A stretch of DNA of 64,000 nucleotides from JBDSSS01 sp963764195 (lineage in GTDB: Bacteria; Actinomycetota; Actinomycetes; Actinomycetales; Dermatophilaceae), in contig CAVXRG010000001.1 of assembly GCA_963764195.1 (NCBI GenBank), positions 124,001 through 188,000 on the forward strand. The letters are read 5' to 3'. Positions 45,281 through 54,386 of this stretch are shown here, piece by piece. Every line of letters begins with the position of its first letter. Positions within the stretch are counted from its first letter, which is position 1. Both the position numbers and the translations under genes were made by a program. A model generated the notes under the pieces. It had not been told where the DNA came from and made no database searches. It saw only the letters and a program-made list of their open reading frames with translations.

Positions 45281-48200
45281 TCAGCGACGCAGCCGCAGGC
45301 CCTTCGGGGTCATGTGGAAGCCGGCCCGTGACAGCGACTCGACGAGCGGGTGGCCGGAGCCGAGCAGCGACGCCCCGTCGGCCTTCTCGACCGTGAGGCG
45401 ACCGAGGGCTCCCTCGCGCACCGCGAGCGCCAACGCGTCGGCGGCGGACTGGAGCGGCTCGGGCGCCTCGGCCCAGCACAGCATCGTCTTGCCACCACGC
45501 TCGACGTAGAGAACGAGCTCGCCGTCGACGAGCACGACGAGGGCGCCGGCCTTGCGGCCGGGCTGGTGGCCCTTGCGGCGCGGCTTGGTCGCAGGGCCGG
45601 CGACCCGCTCCACGCCATCGCTCGTCTCGGCGCTCCTCTCGGCGCTCGTCTCGGCGCTCGTCTCGGCGCTGGCCTCGGCGCCGTCGGTGACGGGCCGGTC
45701 GGGCCAGCCGATCGCGGCGCCGTAGGGGTTGGCCGGGTCACTGGCGGCTAGCACCAGCGCCGACGCGCTCGGGGCGGCGTCGTCACCCTGCTGCCGGGCC
45801 TGGTCCGCCGCCGTCCCGCCGGGCAGGCGCGACATCCGGCGGAGCCGGTCGACGGCCCCGGTCGTCGCGAACTGCGACGCCCCGAGGGACTCGACGAAGT
45901 AGCCGCGCCGCACCTTGCCGGCCTCCTCCGCCGCGGCGAGCACCCGGTAGACGGCCGCGAAGCCGCCCGGCACCTCCTCCGAGACGACCGAGCCACGGGT
46001 GAGCACGCCGTAACGGTCGAGCAGCAGCTCGGCGCTCGTCACGGCCCGGACGGTCGGGTCGGTCTCGGCCGCCGGGAGAGCGGTCCACCGACCCACCCCG
46101 GTGGACGGTCCGGACCCGCCGAAGCGGGAAGCCCGCACGGTGGCGGTCGCGGCGGCAGCGGCCGCCCCCTCCGCCGCCTCGACCTGCTCGGGGGTGCTGC
46201 CCGAGAGCCCGCCACGCAACCCGCCGAAGCGTCCGAGCGATCCGCGGCGTCCGGCATACCGACTCTGTCGCGGTGCGGTGGTCGTGCGCTTGTGGGCCGT
46301 CCGGCCCCCGGCGAGCAGGGCCCGCAGCGGTGCCATCGTGTCGTTGGTGACCCGGCCCGACCAGACGAGCGACCACAGCGCGTCGTGGACGAGGCCGTCG
46401 TCGAGGCCGACCGCGTCGGCGAGGGACCGGAAGAAGTAGGCGCCGCCCCCGGCGAGCGCGTCGACGACGGCCTGCTCGGGGTCGGTGAGCTCATCGTCGT
46501 CGGGCGGCGGGAGGGTGAGGGCGGCCGCGTCGGCGAGGTGGAGGCTGACCCACCCGTCGTCGCCGGGCAGCGACCCGTGACCGCGCCACACGACCTCGCC
46601 GGAGCTCATCACCTCGTCGAGCAGCCCCGGGCGGTAGCCGGACACGCGCGCCGGCAGCACGAGCGTCTCGAGAGCGCTCGCGGGCACGACCGCCCCGGTC
46701 AGCTGCTCGACCGCACGCAGCAGCCCCTCGCGTCCGCGCTGCCCGCCGCCGACGCCCTGCCACTGCGGTAGGAACCGGGCGAGGTCACCCCGCCCCACCG
46801 GCTCCACCTCATGGCGCAGGGCGGCGAGGGACCGCCGGCGCAGCAGCCGGAGCACCTCGGCGTCGCAGAACTCCGGGCCGTGCCCGCCGCCGTTCTCGGT
46901 GGGCAGCAGCTCGCCCTCGACGACCCGACCGCCGGAGACGAGGCGGCGCAGGGCGTCGTGGGCGACGGCCGGACCGATGCCCCACCACGTCGAGACGGTC
47001 TGGATGGTGAACGGCGCGTGGCTCCGGGCGAAGCGGGCGACGAGGTCGGCCAGCGGGTCGGGCACCGACTCGAGGAACGCCTGCGGCACTCCGACGGGAA
47101 GCGACGTGCCGAGCGCGTCGCGCAGCCGGGCCGCGTCCTCGATCGCCGCCCACCGGTCCTGCCCGGCGACCCGCACGGGGATGACGCGTCGAGCATCGCC
47201 GAGGGAGGCCAGCGCTGCCTCGACCGCGTCGGGCGCGAAGCCCTCCGCGGCCCGGGCCACGACGTCGGCCGTCGACAGCGGGCCGAGCACCCGGAGCAGG
47301 TCGGCGACGTCATCGGCGTCGCGCGCGCCGCGCTCGGGGGTGAGCCGCTGGAGCTCGGCCTCGGTGCGGGCGACGGCCTCCGGGTCGAGCAGGTCGCGCA
47401 GCGCGAGCGCCTCCCCCTGCCCGAGCAGCTCCGCGAGCAGGCTCGGGTCGAGGGCGAGGGCCGCGGCCCGGCGCTCCGCGAGCGGGGAGTCACCCTCGTA
47501 GAGGTACTGGGCGACGTAGCCGAAGACGAGCGACTTCGCGAAGGGCGACGGCTGGCTCGACTCGATGTCGACGACGGTGACGGCACGCGAGCGGATGTCG
47601 GTCATCAGCTCGACGAGGCCGGGCACGTCGAAGACGTCCTGGACGCACTCGCGCACGGCTTCGAGCACGATCGGGAAGGACGGGTACTGGCTGGCCACCT
47701 CGAGCAGCTGGGCCGCCCGCTGCCGCTGCTGCCAGAGCGGCTGGCGCTTGTCGGGCCGGCGCCGCGGCAGCAACAGCGCGCGGGCCGCACACTCGCGGAA
47801 CCGGGACGCGAAGAGCGCCGAGCCGCCGATCTCCGTCGTGACGAGGTCGGTGATCTCGTCGGGCTCCATCGTGACGAGCTCGACGAGCTGCTGGCCGATC
47901 GCGCCGCCCCCGCCACCGCCGTCACCGTCGTCGAACTCGAGGTCGGGCAACCGGAAGACGATGCCGTCGTCGCCGTGCATCGCCTGCACGTCGACCCCGA
48001 ACCGCTCGCGCATCCGGGCCGCGACGCAGAGCGCCCAGGGCGCGTGAACCTGGCCCCCGAAGGGTGACAGGACCGCGACCCGCCAGTCGCCGATCTCGTC
48101 GCGGAAGCGCTCGACGACGATGGTCCGGTCGTCGGGCACGTGGGTGGTGGCCTGCCGCTGCTCCTCGAGGTAGCCGAGCAGGTTGTCGGCCGCCCACTCG

Positions 48201-50251
48201 TCGAGGCCCGCCGCGCGGACCCGCTCCCGGGCGCGCACCGGGCCGAGCCCGACGACCTCGCGGACGAAGGCACCGAGTGCCCGGCCGAGCTCGGCAGGTC
48301 GGCCCTGCTGGTCGCCCTTCCAGAACGGCAGCTTGCCCGCCTGTCCCGGCGCCGGCGTGACGAGGACGCGGTCGTGGGTGATGTCCTCGATCCGCCACGT
48401 CGACGTGCCGAGGGTGAAGACGTCACCGACGCGGGACTCGTAGACCATCTCCTCGTCGAGCTCGCCCACCCGGCGACCGGGGCCCTCCCCCGAAGCGAGG
48501 AAGACGGCATACAGCCCCCGGTCGGGGATCGTGCCACCGCTCGTCACCGCGAGCCGCTGGGCGCCGCGCCGCCCCGACAGCGTGTCGGTGACGCGGTCCC
48601 AGACGATGCGGGGGCGCAGCTCGGCGAACTCGTCGCTCGGGTAGCGGCCGGCGAGCATGTCGAGGGTCGCCTCGAGGACGGAGTGCGGCAGCCCGGCAAA
48701 GCTCGCCGAGCGACGGGCCAGCGCCTCGACGTCGGCGACGGTCCAGTCGTCCATCGCGCACATCGCCACGACGTGCTGGGCGAGGACGTCGACGGGGTTG
48801 GCGGGGATCCGGAGCGACTCGATCGCGCCGGCCCGCATCCGCTCGACGACGACCGCGGTCTGGACGAGGTCGCCGCGGAACTTGGGGAACATCACGCCCT
48901 CGCTGACGGCGCCCACCTGGTGGCCCGCGCGGCCGACCCGCTGGAGGCCGCTCGCGACGCTCGGCGGGCTCTCGACCTGGATGACGAGGTCGACCGCCCC
49001 CATGTCGATGCCGAGCTCGAGGCTGCTCGTCGCGACGACCGCGGGCAGCCGCCCCGCCTTGAGGTCCTCCTCGATGGAGGCGCGGTGCTCCTTGCTCACC
49101 GAGCCGTGGTGTGCGCGGGCGAGCACGGCCGGTGCCCCCCGCGAGGTGCCGGCCTGGGCCATCATCTCGGCGGGGGTCCGGGTCGACACGGACGTATGCC
49201 GCTGGGCCGGCGCGCCGACGGCGACCGGCTCGTCGTGGCCGGCCTCGCCGTCGGCGGCCTGCTCGGCCTCGAGCTCGGCGAGGGTGAGCCGGTCGTCCCA
49301 GATCTCGTTGAGCCGGCTCGTCAGGCGCTCGGCGAGCCGGCGCGAGTTGGAGAAGACGATCGTCGAGCGGTGCCCGGCGATGAGGTCGACGATGCGCTCC
49401 TCGACGTGCGGCCAGATGCTCGCCTGGGGAGCGGCGCCGGCGGCCGGACCGGAGAGGTCGGGGACGCCGGGCGAGACCTCGGCCGGGGCCCCGGACAGCT
49501 CCCCCATGTCGGGGACCGGGACGACCACCTCGAGGTCCCACTGCTTCGTCGAGACCGGCTGGACGATCTCGACCGGACGACCGCCGGCGAGGAACCGGGC
49601 CACCTCCTCCACCGGTCGGACCGTTGCGGACAGGCCGACGCGCTGGGCCGGCTGCGGCAGCAGCGCATCGAGCCGCTCGAGGCTGAGTGCGAGGTGGGCG
49701 CCGCGCTTCGTGCCGGCGACGGCGTGCACCTCGTCGATGATGACGGTCTCGACGCCCTTGAGCGCCTCACGCACCGAGGAGGTGAGCATGAGGAAGAGCG
49801 ACTCGGGCGTCGTGATGAGGATGTCGCTCGGGGTGCGGGCGAAGGCCCGGCGCTCGTTGGCGGGGGTGTCACCCGAGCGGACGCTGACGGCGATGTCGGG
49901 CTGCGGCTGGCCGAGCCGGGTCGCGGCGTGGCCGATGCCGACGAGCGGCGCGCGGAGGTTGCGCTCGACGTCGACGGCGAGGGCCTTCATCGGGGAGATG
50001 TAGAGGACGCGGCAGCGGGCGAGCCGCTCCTCGGGCACCGGTTGGCTGGCCATCCGGTCGATCGCCCAGAGGAAGGCCGAGAGGGTCTTGCCCGACCCGG
50101 TCGGGGCGACGACGACGCAGTGGTGCCCGGAGCTGATCGCGTCCCACGCCCCGGCCTGGGCGGTCGTGGGCGCGTGGAAGCTGCTCCGGAACCAGGCGGC
50201 GGTTGCCGGTGAGAATCGGTCGAGCACGTCGACCCGCTTGTCCGTGGCCAT
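45281..50251 (-). CDS. lhr: Lhr-type ATP-dependent DNA/RNA helicase
   Basis: Very large superfamily 2 helicase, 1656 residues, close to the usual full length for Lhr. N-terminal core: Walker A APTGSGKT (49-56), DEVH box (173-176), motif IVFSNSRR, then SSLELGIDMGAVDLV and QRVGRAGHQ. The remaining 900 residues are the winged-helix and Lhr C-terminal domains. Near the C-terminus an Ala/Glu/Thr/Ser repeat (SAETSAETSAERSAETS) is encoded by imperfect short repeats at about 45620-45680. Probably 3'-to-5' translocase in DNA repair. ATG at 50251. Confidence 0.95.
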   Translation of the reverse strand: MATDKRVDVLDRFSPATAAWFRSSFHAPTTAQAGAWDAISSGHHCVVVAPTGSGKTLSAFLWAIDRMASQPVPEERLARCRVLYISPMKALAVDVERNLRAPLVGIGHAATRLGQPQPDIAVSVRSGDTPANERRAFARTPSDILITTPESLFLMLTSSVREALKGVETVIIDEVHAVAGTKRGAHLALSLERLDALLPQPAQRVGLSATVRPVEEVARFLAGGRPVEIVQPVSTKQWDLEVVVPVPDMGELSGAPAEVSPGVPDLSGPAAGAAPQASIWPHVEERIVDLIAGHRSTIVFSNSRRLAERLTSRLNEIWDDRLTLAELEAEQAADGEAGHDEPVAVGAPAQRHTSVSTRTPAEMMAQAGTSRGAPAVLARAHHGSVSKEHRASIEEDLKAGRLPAVVATSSLELGIDMGAVDLVIQVESPPSVASGLQRVGRAGHQVGAVSEGVMFPKFRGDLVQTAVVVERMRAGAIESLRIPANPVDVLAQHVVAMCAMDDWTVADVEALARRSASFAGLPHSVLEATLDMLAGRYPSDEFAELRPRIVWDRVTDTLSGRRGAQRLAVTSGGTIPDRGLYAVFLASGEGPGRRVGELDEEMVYESRVGDVFTLGTSTWRIEDITHDRVLVTPAPGQAGKLPFWKGDQQGRPAELGRALGAFVREVVGLGPVRARERVRAAGLDEWAADNLLGYLEEQRQATTHVPDDRTIVVERFRDEIGDWRVAVLSPFGGQVHAPWALCVAARMRERFGVDVQAMHGDDGIVFRLPDLEFDDGDGGGGGGAIGQQLVELVTMEPDEITDLVTTEIGGSALFASRFRECAARALLLPRRRPDKRQPLWQQRQRAAQLLEVASQYPSFPIVLEAVRECVQDVFDVPGLVELMTDIRSRAVTVVDIESSQPSPFAKSLVFGYVAQYLYEGDSPLAERRAAALALDPSLLAELLGQGEALALRDLLDPEAVARTEAELQRLTPERGARDADDVADLLRVLGPLSTADVVARAAEGFAPDAVEAALASLGDARRVIPVRVAGQDRWAAIEDAARLRDALGTSLPVGVPQAFLESVPDPLADLVARFARSHAPFTIQTVSTWWGIGPAVAHDALRRLVSGGRVVEGELLPTENGGGHGPEFCDAEVLRLLRRRSLAALRHEVEPVGRGDLARFLPQWQGVGGGQRGREGLLRAVEQLTGAVVPASALETLVLPARVSGYRPGLLDEVMSSGEVVWRGHGSLPGDDGWVSLHLADAAALTLPPPDDDELTDPEQAVVDALAGGGAYFFRSLADAVGLDDGLVHDALWSLVWSGRVTNDTMAPLRALLAGGRTAHKRTTTAPRQSRYAGRRGSLGRFGGLRGGLSGSTPEQVEAAEGAAAAAATATVRASRFGGSGPSTGVGRWTALPAAETDPTVRAVTSAELLLDRYGVLTRGSVVSEEVPGGFAAVYRVLAAAEEAGKVRRGYFVESLGASQFATTGAVDRLRRMSRLPGGTAADQARQQGDDAAPSASALVLAASDPANPYGAAIGWPDRPVTDGAEASAETSAETSAERSAETSDGVERVAGPATKPRRKGHQPGRKAGALVVLVDGELVLYVERGGKTMLCWAEAPEPLQSAADALALAVREGALGRLTVEKADGASLLGSGHPLVESLSRAGFHMTPKGLRLRR

Positions 50252-50355
50252 CAGGGATCAGCCTGCCATCGACCACTGACAACCGCTCCCCCGCACGGGT
50301 CGCTGGCGGGGCCCCTCCTTCGGTGACCCGGCAGACAACGGCCTACAGTCGCGTC

Positions 50356-50808
50356 GTGACAGCACAGAACGGATCCTCCCGGCTGACCTCGACAGCGCCC
50401 GGCCCGGTGACGAGCGGGGTCGCGGCGGTGCTGCGGCAGGCGCGCGCCGGCATGGAACGGCTCTCGCCGCGGCAGGCCCTCGACGAGCTCTGCGCGGGCG
50501 CGCTGCTCGTCGACACGCGCACCGACGCACAGCGCGCCCGGCAGGGTGACCTGCCGGGCGCGCTGGTGATCGACCGCACCGTGCTCGAGTGGCGCCTCGA
50601 CCCGACGAGCCCGTCGCGGATCCCGGAGGCCAGTGACCTCGGGCTGCGCGTCATCGTCGTCTGCCGGCAGGGCTACAGCAGCTCCCTCGCCGCCGAGTCG
50701 CTGCGACGCGTGGGCCTGTCCCGGGCCACCGATGTCATCGGCGGCGTCGAGGCGTGGCTCGCGGCGGGGCTGCCCGTGTCGCAGGACCCGGCGGACGTGC
50801 GGGAGTGA
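50356..50808 (+). CDS. Rhodanese-like sulfurtransferase
   Basis: 150 residues, single rhodanese domain with active-site Cys103 in CRQGYSSSLA and the N-terminal LLVDTRTDAQR. GTG at 50356 has no ribosome site but TACAGT (50344-50349) lies six bases before it, so a leaderless transcript is likely. It ends seven bases from the convergent transporter gene. Partner unknown; sulfur delivery to a cofactor is possible. Confidence 0.88.
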   Translation: MTAQNGSSRLTSTAPGPVTSGVAAVLRQARAGMERLSPRQALDELCAGALLVDTRTDAQRARQGDLPGALVIDRTVLEWRLDPTSPSRIPEASDLGLRVIVVCRQGYSSSLAAESLRRVGLSRATDVIGGVEAWLAAGLPVSQDPADVRE

Positions 50809-50815
50809 CCGTCGC

Positions 50816-52132
50816 TCAGCGGCGGGCTTCGGCCAGCGTCGCAGCGGCCGGAGTCGGACGCTTCGTCAGCATCGGCAGCGCCATCCCGGCGAGCGCGATG
50901 ACGCCGACGACGGTGAAGCCGAGCGTGTAGGCCTTCTGCTCACCGATGAGCGAGGAGATGAGCAGCGGTCCGACGATGCCGCCGAGGCTCCACCCGATGA
51001 GCATCAGCCCGTAGATCGCCCCGGCGTGCCGGACCCCGAAGAAGCGGCCCGCCGTCGACGGCATCGTGCCGAAGGCGCCGCCGTAGCAGGTGTAGACGAG
51101 GGCAGCGAGGACGCCGAAGAGGATCGGCGACGCGACGTGCGGGATGAGGATGAGGCAGATGCCCTGGATGCCGAGGATGCCCATGAACGCCTGCATCTTG
51201 CCGATCCGGTCCGAGAGCCAGCCCCAGAGGATGCGGCCGCCGCCGTTGAACAGGCCGAGGATCCCGACGAGGCTGGCGGCGCCCGCGGCCGAGTAGCCGG
51301 CGATGTCACCGGCGCTGCCGGCCGCCACGGAGATGAGCGAGATGCCGGCGGTCACGCTCAGCGTGAGGATCGCCGTGAGCAGGTACCACTGCTTGGTGCG
51401 CATCGCCTCGGGGGCGGTGAAGTCCGCCGCCGGCTCGGCCGCCGCGACCTTGCCCTGGCGAGCAGTGGCAGCGGTGGCGGCGGCCCCCTTCGGCACGCTC
51501 ATGCCGGGCGGCAGGTAGCCGGCCGGCGGGTTGCGGAAGAGGCTGGCGCCGATGAGGACGGCCACGAGGTAGCCGATGCCGAGCGGGAGGAAGGCCTTCG
51601 TCGGCATCGACGGGTCACCCGCGATGAGGCGTTGGCCGAGCGGCGCCGTGATCACCGCACCGAAGCCGAAGCCGGCCACGGCGATGCCGGTGATGAGACC
51701 CGGCTTGTCAGGAAACCACTTCTGCAGCATGGCGATCGGCACGATGTAGGCCATGCCCAGCCCGAAGCCGCCGAGCACCCCGTAACCGACGAGAAGCAGC
51801 CAGAAGCTGTCCTTGCCGGCGAACGAGGCGACCATGACGCCGATGCTGTAGATGACGCCACCGGTCAGGGCGACGACTCGCGGACCGCGACGGTCCTGGA
51901 TGCGGCCACCGATGTAGCTGCCGAGGAAGATCATCCCGATGGCCAGCTCGAAGGGCACCGCGGCCTGGGCCTTGGACCACCCGAAGGCCTGGTCACTCTG
52001 CATCGCCTTGGCGAAGACGCTCCATGCGTAGACCGCGCCGATGGCGAGCTGGACGAGCACGCCGGCGACGAGAATGAGCCATCGGTTCGTTCCCGGGTCG
52101 CTGGTCTGCGGCTCTGCGGCGTTCTTGCTCAC
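50816..52132 (-). CDS. MFS transporter of the oxalate:formate antiporter (OxlT) family
   Basis: 438 residues, 12 helices, OFA family: RWLILVAGVLVQLAIGAVYAW, GGRIQDRRGPR in the 2-3 loop, and a central cytoplasmic loop with Ala-rich low complexity. GTG at 52132 is preceded by AAGGAG with six bases spacing. It lies 53 bp after the formate dehydrogenase membrane subunit on the same strand, so formate or a related monocarboxylate is a sensible substrate. The substrate-binding residues cannot be confirmed by eye. Confidence 0.85.
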   Translation of the reverse strand: MSKNAAEPQTSDPGTNRWLILVAGVLVQLAIGAVYAWSVFAKAMQSDQAFGWSKAQAAVPFELAIGMIFLGSYIGGRIQDRRGPRVVALTGGVIYSIGVMVASFAGKDSFWLLLVGYGVLGGFGLGMAYIVPIAMLQKWFPDKPGLITGIAVAGFGFGAVITAPLGQRLIAGDPSMPTKAFLPLGIGYLVAVLIGASLFRNPPAGYLPPGMSVPKGAAATAATARQGKVAAAEPAADFTAPEAMRTKQWYLLTAILTLSVTAGISLISVAAGSAGDIAGYSAAGAASLVGILGLFNGGGRILWGWLSDRIGKMQAFMGILGIQGICLILIPHVASPILFGVLAALVYTCYGGAFGTMPSTAGRFFGVRHAGAIYGLMLIGWSLGGIVGPLLISSLIGEQKAYTLGFTVVGVIALAGMALPMLTKRPTPAAATLAEARR

Positions 52133-52185
52133 GGCATACTCCTTCCGTCGGGCGGCGCGTCGGTGCGCCACCGGGCGACGACGCG

Positions 52186-53292
52186 TTATCGCGCCGTCGT
52201 GATCGAGTCGTCGACGATGCCGGCAGCCCGGCGCCGCTCCAGTCGCTCGCGTTGTGGCTCGACCGTGTACTTGGGGTCGATGGCGGAGACCATTCCGGCC
52301 TCGAAGAACCCGAAGCGGAGGCACGCCGACCCTGCCATCAGGGCGAGCCCGCTGGCCGCGGCCCCGATCCGGTTGCGGCCCAGTGCGACCGAGCCGATGG
52401 CGCCCGCGATCGTCAGGGCCTTGCTCGCCTTGAGCAACCGACCGGCCTTGCCGGTGCGCAGCGGCTCGGAGAGCACCGGCCCGAGCTTGTCGGCCATCTG
52501 CTCGTAGGCCACCGTCTCGATGACGGCGCTGACGGCGGCAAGCTTGCGTGCCGGGCCGTTCTGCGCGGTCGGCACCGAGACGAGGGCGAGCCCCGAGGCG
52601 GCGAGGTTGGCCGAGCTGACGAAGATGAAGGGCAGCTCGCGGTAGGACTCATGCCAGGTCGGGGTCGCCGTGTCGGAGAGCAGCACCGCCGTGTAGGCCG
52701 CGAGCGGAGCGGCGAAGAGCGCCGAGCCGACGGTCGCGGGCCCGTCCGCGAGGTCGAGCAGCCGAGCCACCCGGGCGACGGCCGATCCCCCGGAGCGGCC
52801 GGGCCGGTCACCGTGGCCGCTCGTCAGGGCCTGGGCCACCTCGGACGCGAGGGCCAGTCCGGAGAAGCCACCGAAGGCCGTGAGGATCCACGAGCCGACG
52901 GACATCGGCGAGGTGAGCTTGATGGTGCGCATCATGTTGAGCGCCCGGCTCGGCTTGCCGAGGTCCTTGGCGAGGGCGGCCCCGCCGAGGGCGGCAGCCC
53001 CCACGGCGCCGACTCGGCCCACCCGCTGCAGCGCCGGGTAGCCGAAGGCGCGGCCACCGGCGGCGAGCAGGGCAGAGCCACCGGCGACACCACCGAGGAA
53101 GAGGTAGGCCGCGATCTCCTTCTCCCACGGAGCCGGCTTGACGATGTGTCGGCCGTAGTAGCTGTCGAACTCCACGTCGGGGACCATCATCGACTCGTCG
53201 CGTCGGCGACCGGAGCCGTCCCCCCGGCGCGCTCCGTCACGGCGGCGCTCGCGCTCCGGGGGGCGGTCGGCGTCGAACGGGTTGGTCGTCAC
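52186..53292 (-). CDS. NrfD-type membrane subunit of formate dehydrogenase
   Basis: 368 residues. After a 35-residue Arg-rich cytoplasmic tail, about eight hydrophobic segments of the NrfD/PsrC family, beginning PWEKEIAAYLFLGGVAGGSA. It anchors the complex and passes electrons to quinone. ATG at 53292 overlaps the iron-sulfur subunit stop (ATGA). No heme-binding His pattern of the FdnI type is seen, consistent with NrfD. Confidence 0.88.
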   Translation of the reverse strand: MTTNPFDADRPPERERRRDGARRGDGSGRRRDESMMVPDVEFDSYYGRHIVKPAPWEKEIAAYLFLGGVAGGSALLAAGGRAFGYPALQRVGRVGAVGAAALGGAALAKDLGKPSRALNMMRTIKLTSPMSVGSWILTAFGGFSGLALASEVAQALTSGHGDRPGRSGGSAVARVARLLDLADGPATVGSALFAAPLAAYTAVLLSDTATPTWHESYRELPFIFVSSANLAASGLALVSVPTAQNGPARKLAAVSAVIETVAYEQMADKLGPVLSEPLRTGKAGRLLKASKALTIAGAIGSVALGRNRIGAAASGLALMAGSACLRFGFFEAGMVSAIDPKYTVEPQRERLERRRAAGIVDDSITTAR

Positions 53293-54383
53293 GGTCGCCG
53301 CCGGACGAACGAGGCGGCCGCGAGTCCGAGCATGAGCATCCCGGCGTAGCCGGCCTTGCGGAACATGTCGGGCAGGTCGGCCGTCGTCACGCGCGGGTCG
53401 GGCGGCAGGCCATAGACCTCCGGCTCGTCGAGGAGCAGGAAGGTCGAGCCGGTCCCACCGACGCCGTCGTTCTCGTCGACGCCGTAGAGGCGGGCCTCGG
53501 GGTAGCCGAGGTCGTGCAGCTCGGCCACCCGGGCGCGGGCCGTGGCCCTCATGTCGTCGAGGTCACCGAACTTGATCGACGTCGTCGGGCACGCCTGAGC
53601 GCACGCCGGCGTCTGGCCGGCACCGAGCCGGTCGTAGCAGAGGGTGCACTTCTGGGCGATACCGACGTTCTTGACCTCGCCGTTGGTCTCGGCGTGCGAC
53701 GGCGGGTTCTGGTGGGAGCCGCCCGCGGATCCCTTGATGCTGATGCCGTGCGACTGTCCGGTCGCCTCGTGGCCCTCGTCGCCGCTGCGGCGCTCGATGA
53801 CGCCGAAGGGGCAGGCCGCGACGCAGTAGCCGCACCCGTTGCAGACGTCGTCCTGGACGACGACGGTGCCGAACTCGCTGCGGAAGAGCGCTCCCGTCGG
53901 GCACACGTCGAGACAGGCGGCGTGCGTGCAGTGCTTGCACACGTCCGAGGCCATCAGCCAGCGCACGTCCGGGACTCCGCCGTCGAGGCCGACCGGCGCC
54001 GAGACGGCCGGCTCGAGCAGGGCCACGCCCGTGCCCGACTGCGCCGCAACGGAGTCGGCGCTACGCATCGACGGCATCCCGAGCTGCACCAGTTTGCGAC
54101 CGGACTCCCGGGCCTGCTCGATGCGGTCGCTCGACTGCTCGACGAAGGCGACGTGGCGCCACGTGCTCGCGCCGAGGGCGCCGGTGTTGTCGTAGGACTG
54201 GTTGAGCAGGTCGAGCCCGTCCTCGGGGATCGCGTTCCACTCCTTGCACGCCACCTCGCAGGCCTTGCAGCCGATGCAGATCGAGGTGTCGGTGAAGAAG
54301 CCCTTGCGCTCCTCGTGGGTGTCCCACGCGGCGTCGGCCGCCGGGTCGGTGGGCCCGGAGAGCTGGTTTCGCCAGAAGGCCAT
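53289..54383 (-). CDS. Formate dehydrogenase iron-sulfur subunit
   Basis: 364 residues with four Cys clusters for four [4Fe-4S] centres: CIGCKACEVACKEWN, CKHCTHAACLDVCPTGAL, CNGCGYCVAACPFGVIE and CTLCYDRLGAGQTPACAQAC. A single hydrophobic helix near the C-terminus (YAGMLMLGLAAASFV) anchors it. It carries electrons from the catalytic subunit to the NrfD protein. Starts three bases after the catalytic subunit's stop. Confidence 0.94.
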   Translation of the reverse strand: MAFWRNQLSGPTDPAADAAWDTHEERKGFFTDTSICIGCKACEVACKEWNAIPEDGLDLLNQSYDNTGALGASTWRHVAFVEQSSDRIEQARESGRKLVQLGMPSMRSADSVAAQSGTGVALLEPAVSAPVGLDGGVPDVRWLMASDVCKHCTHAACLDVCPTGALFRSEFGTVVVQDDVCNGCGYCVAACPFGVIERRSGDEGHEATGQSHGISIKGSAGGSHQNPPSHAETNGEVKNVGIAQKCTLCYDRLGAGQTPACAQACPTTSIKFGDLDDMRATARARVAELHDLGYPEARLYGVDENDGVGGTGSTFLLLDEPEVYGLPPDPRVTTADLPDMFRKAGYAGMLMLGLAAASFVRRRP

Positions 54384-54386
54384 CGG

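Noticed and set aside
48140..50212. Long plus-strand open frame of about 690 codons antisense to lhr
   Set aside because: Typical high-GC shadow frame rich in Arg/Gly/Asp with no domain; lhr on the other strand is unmistakable.
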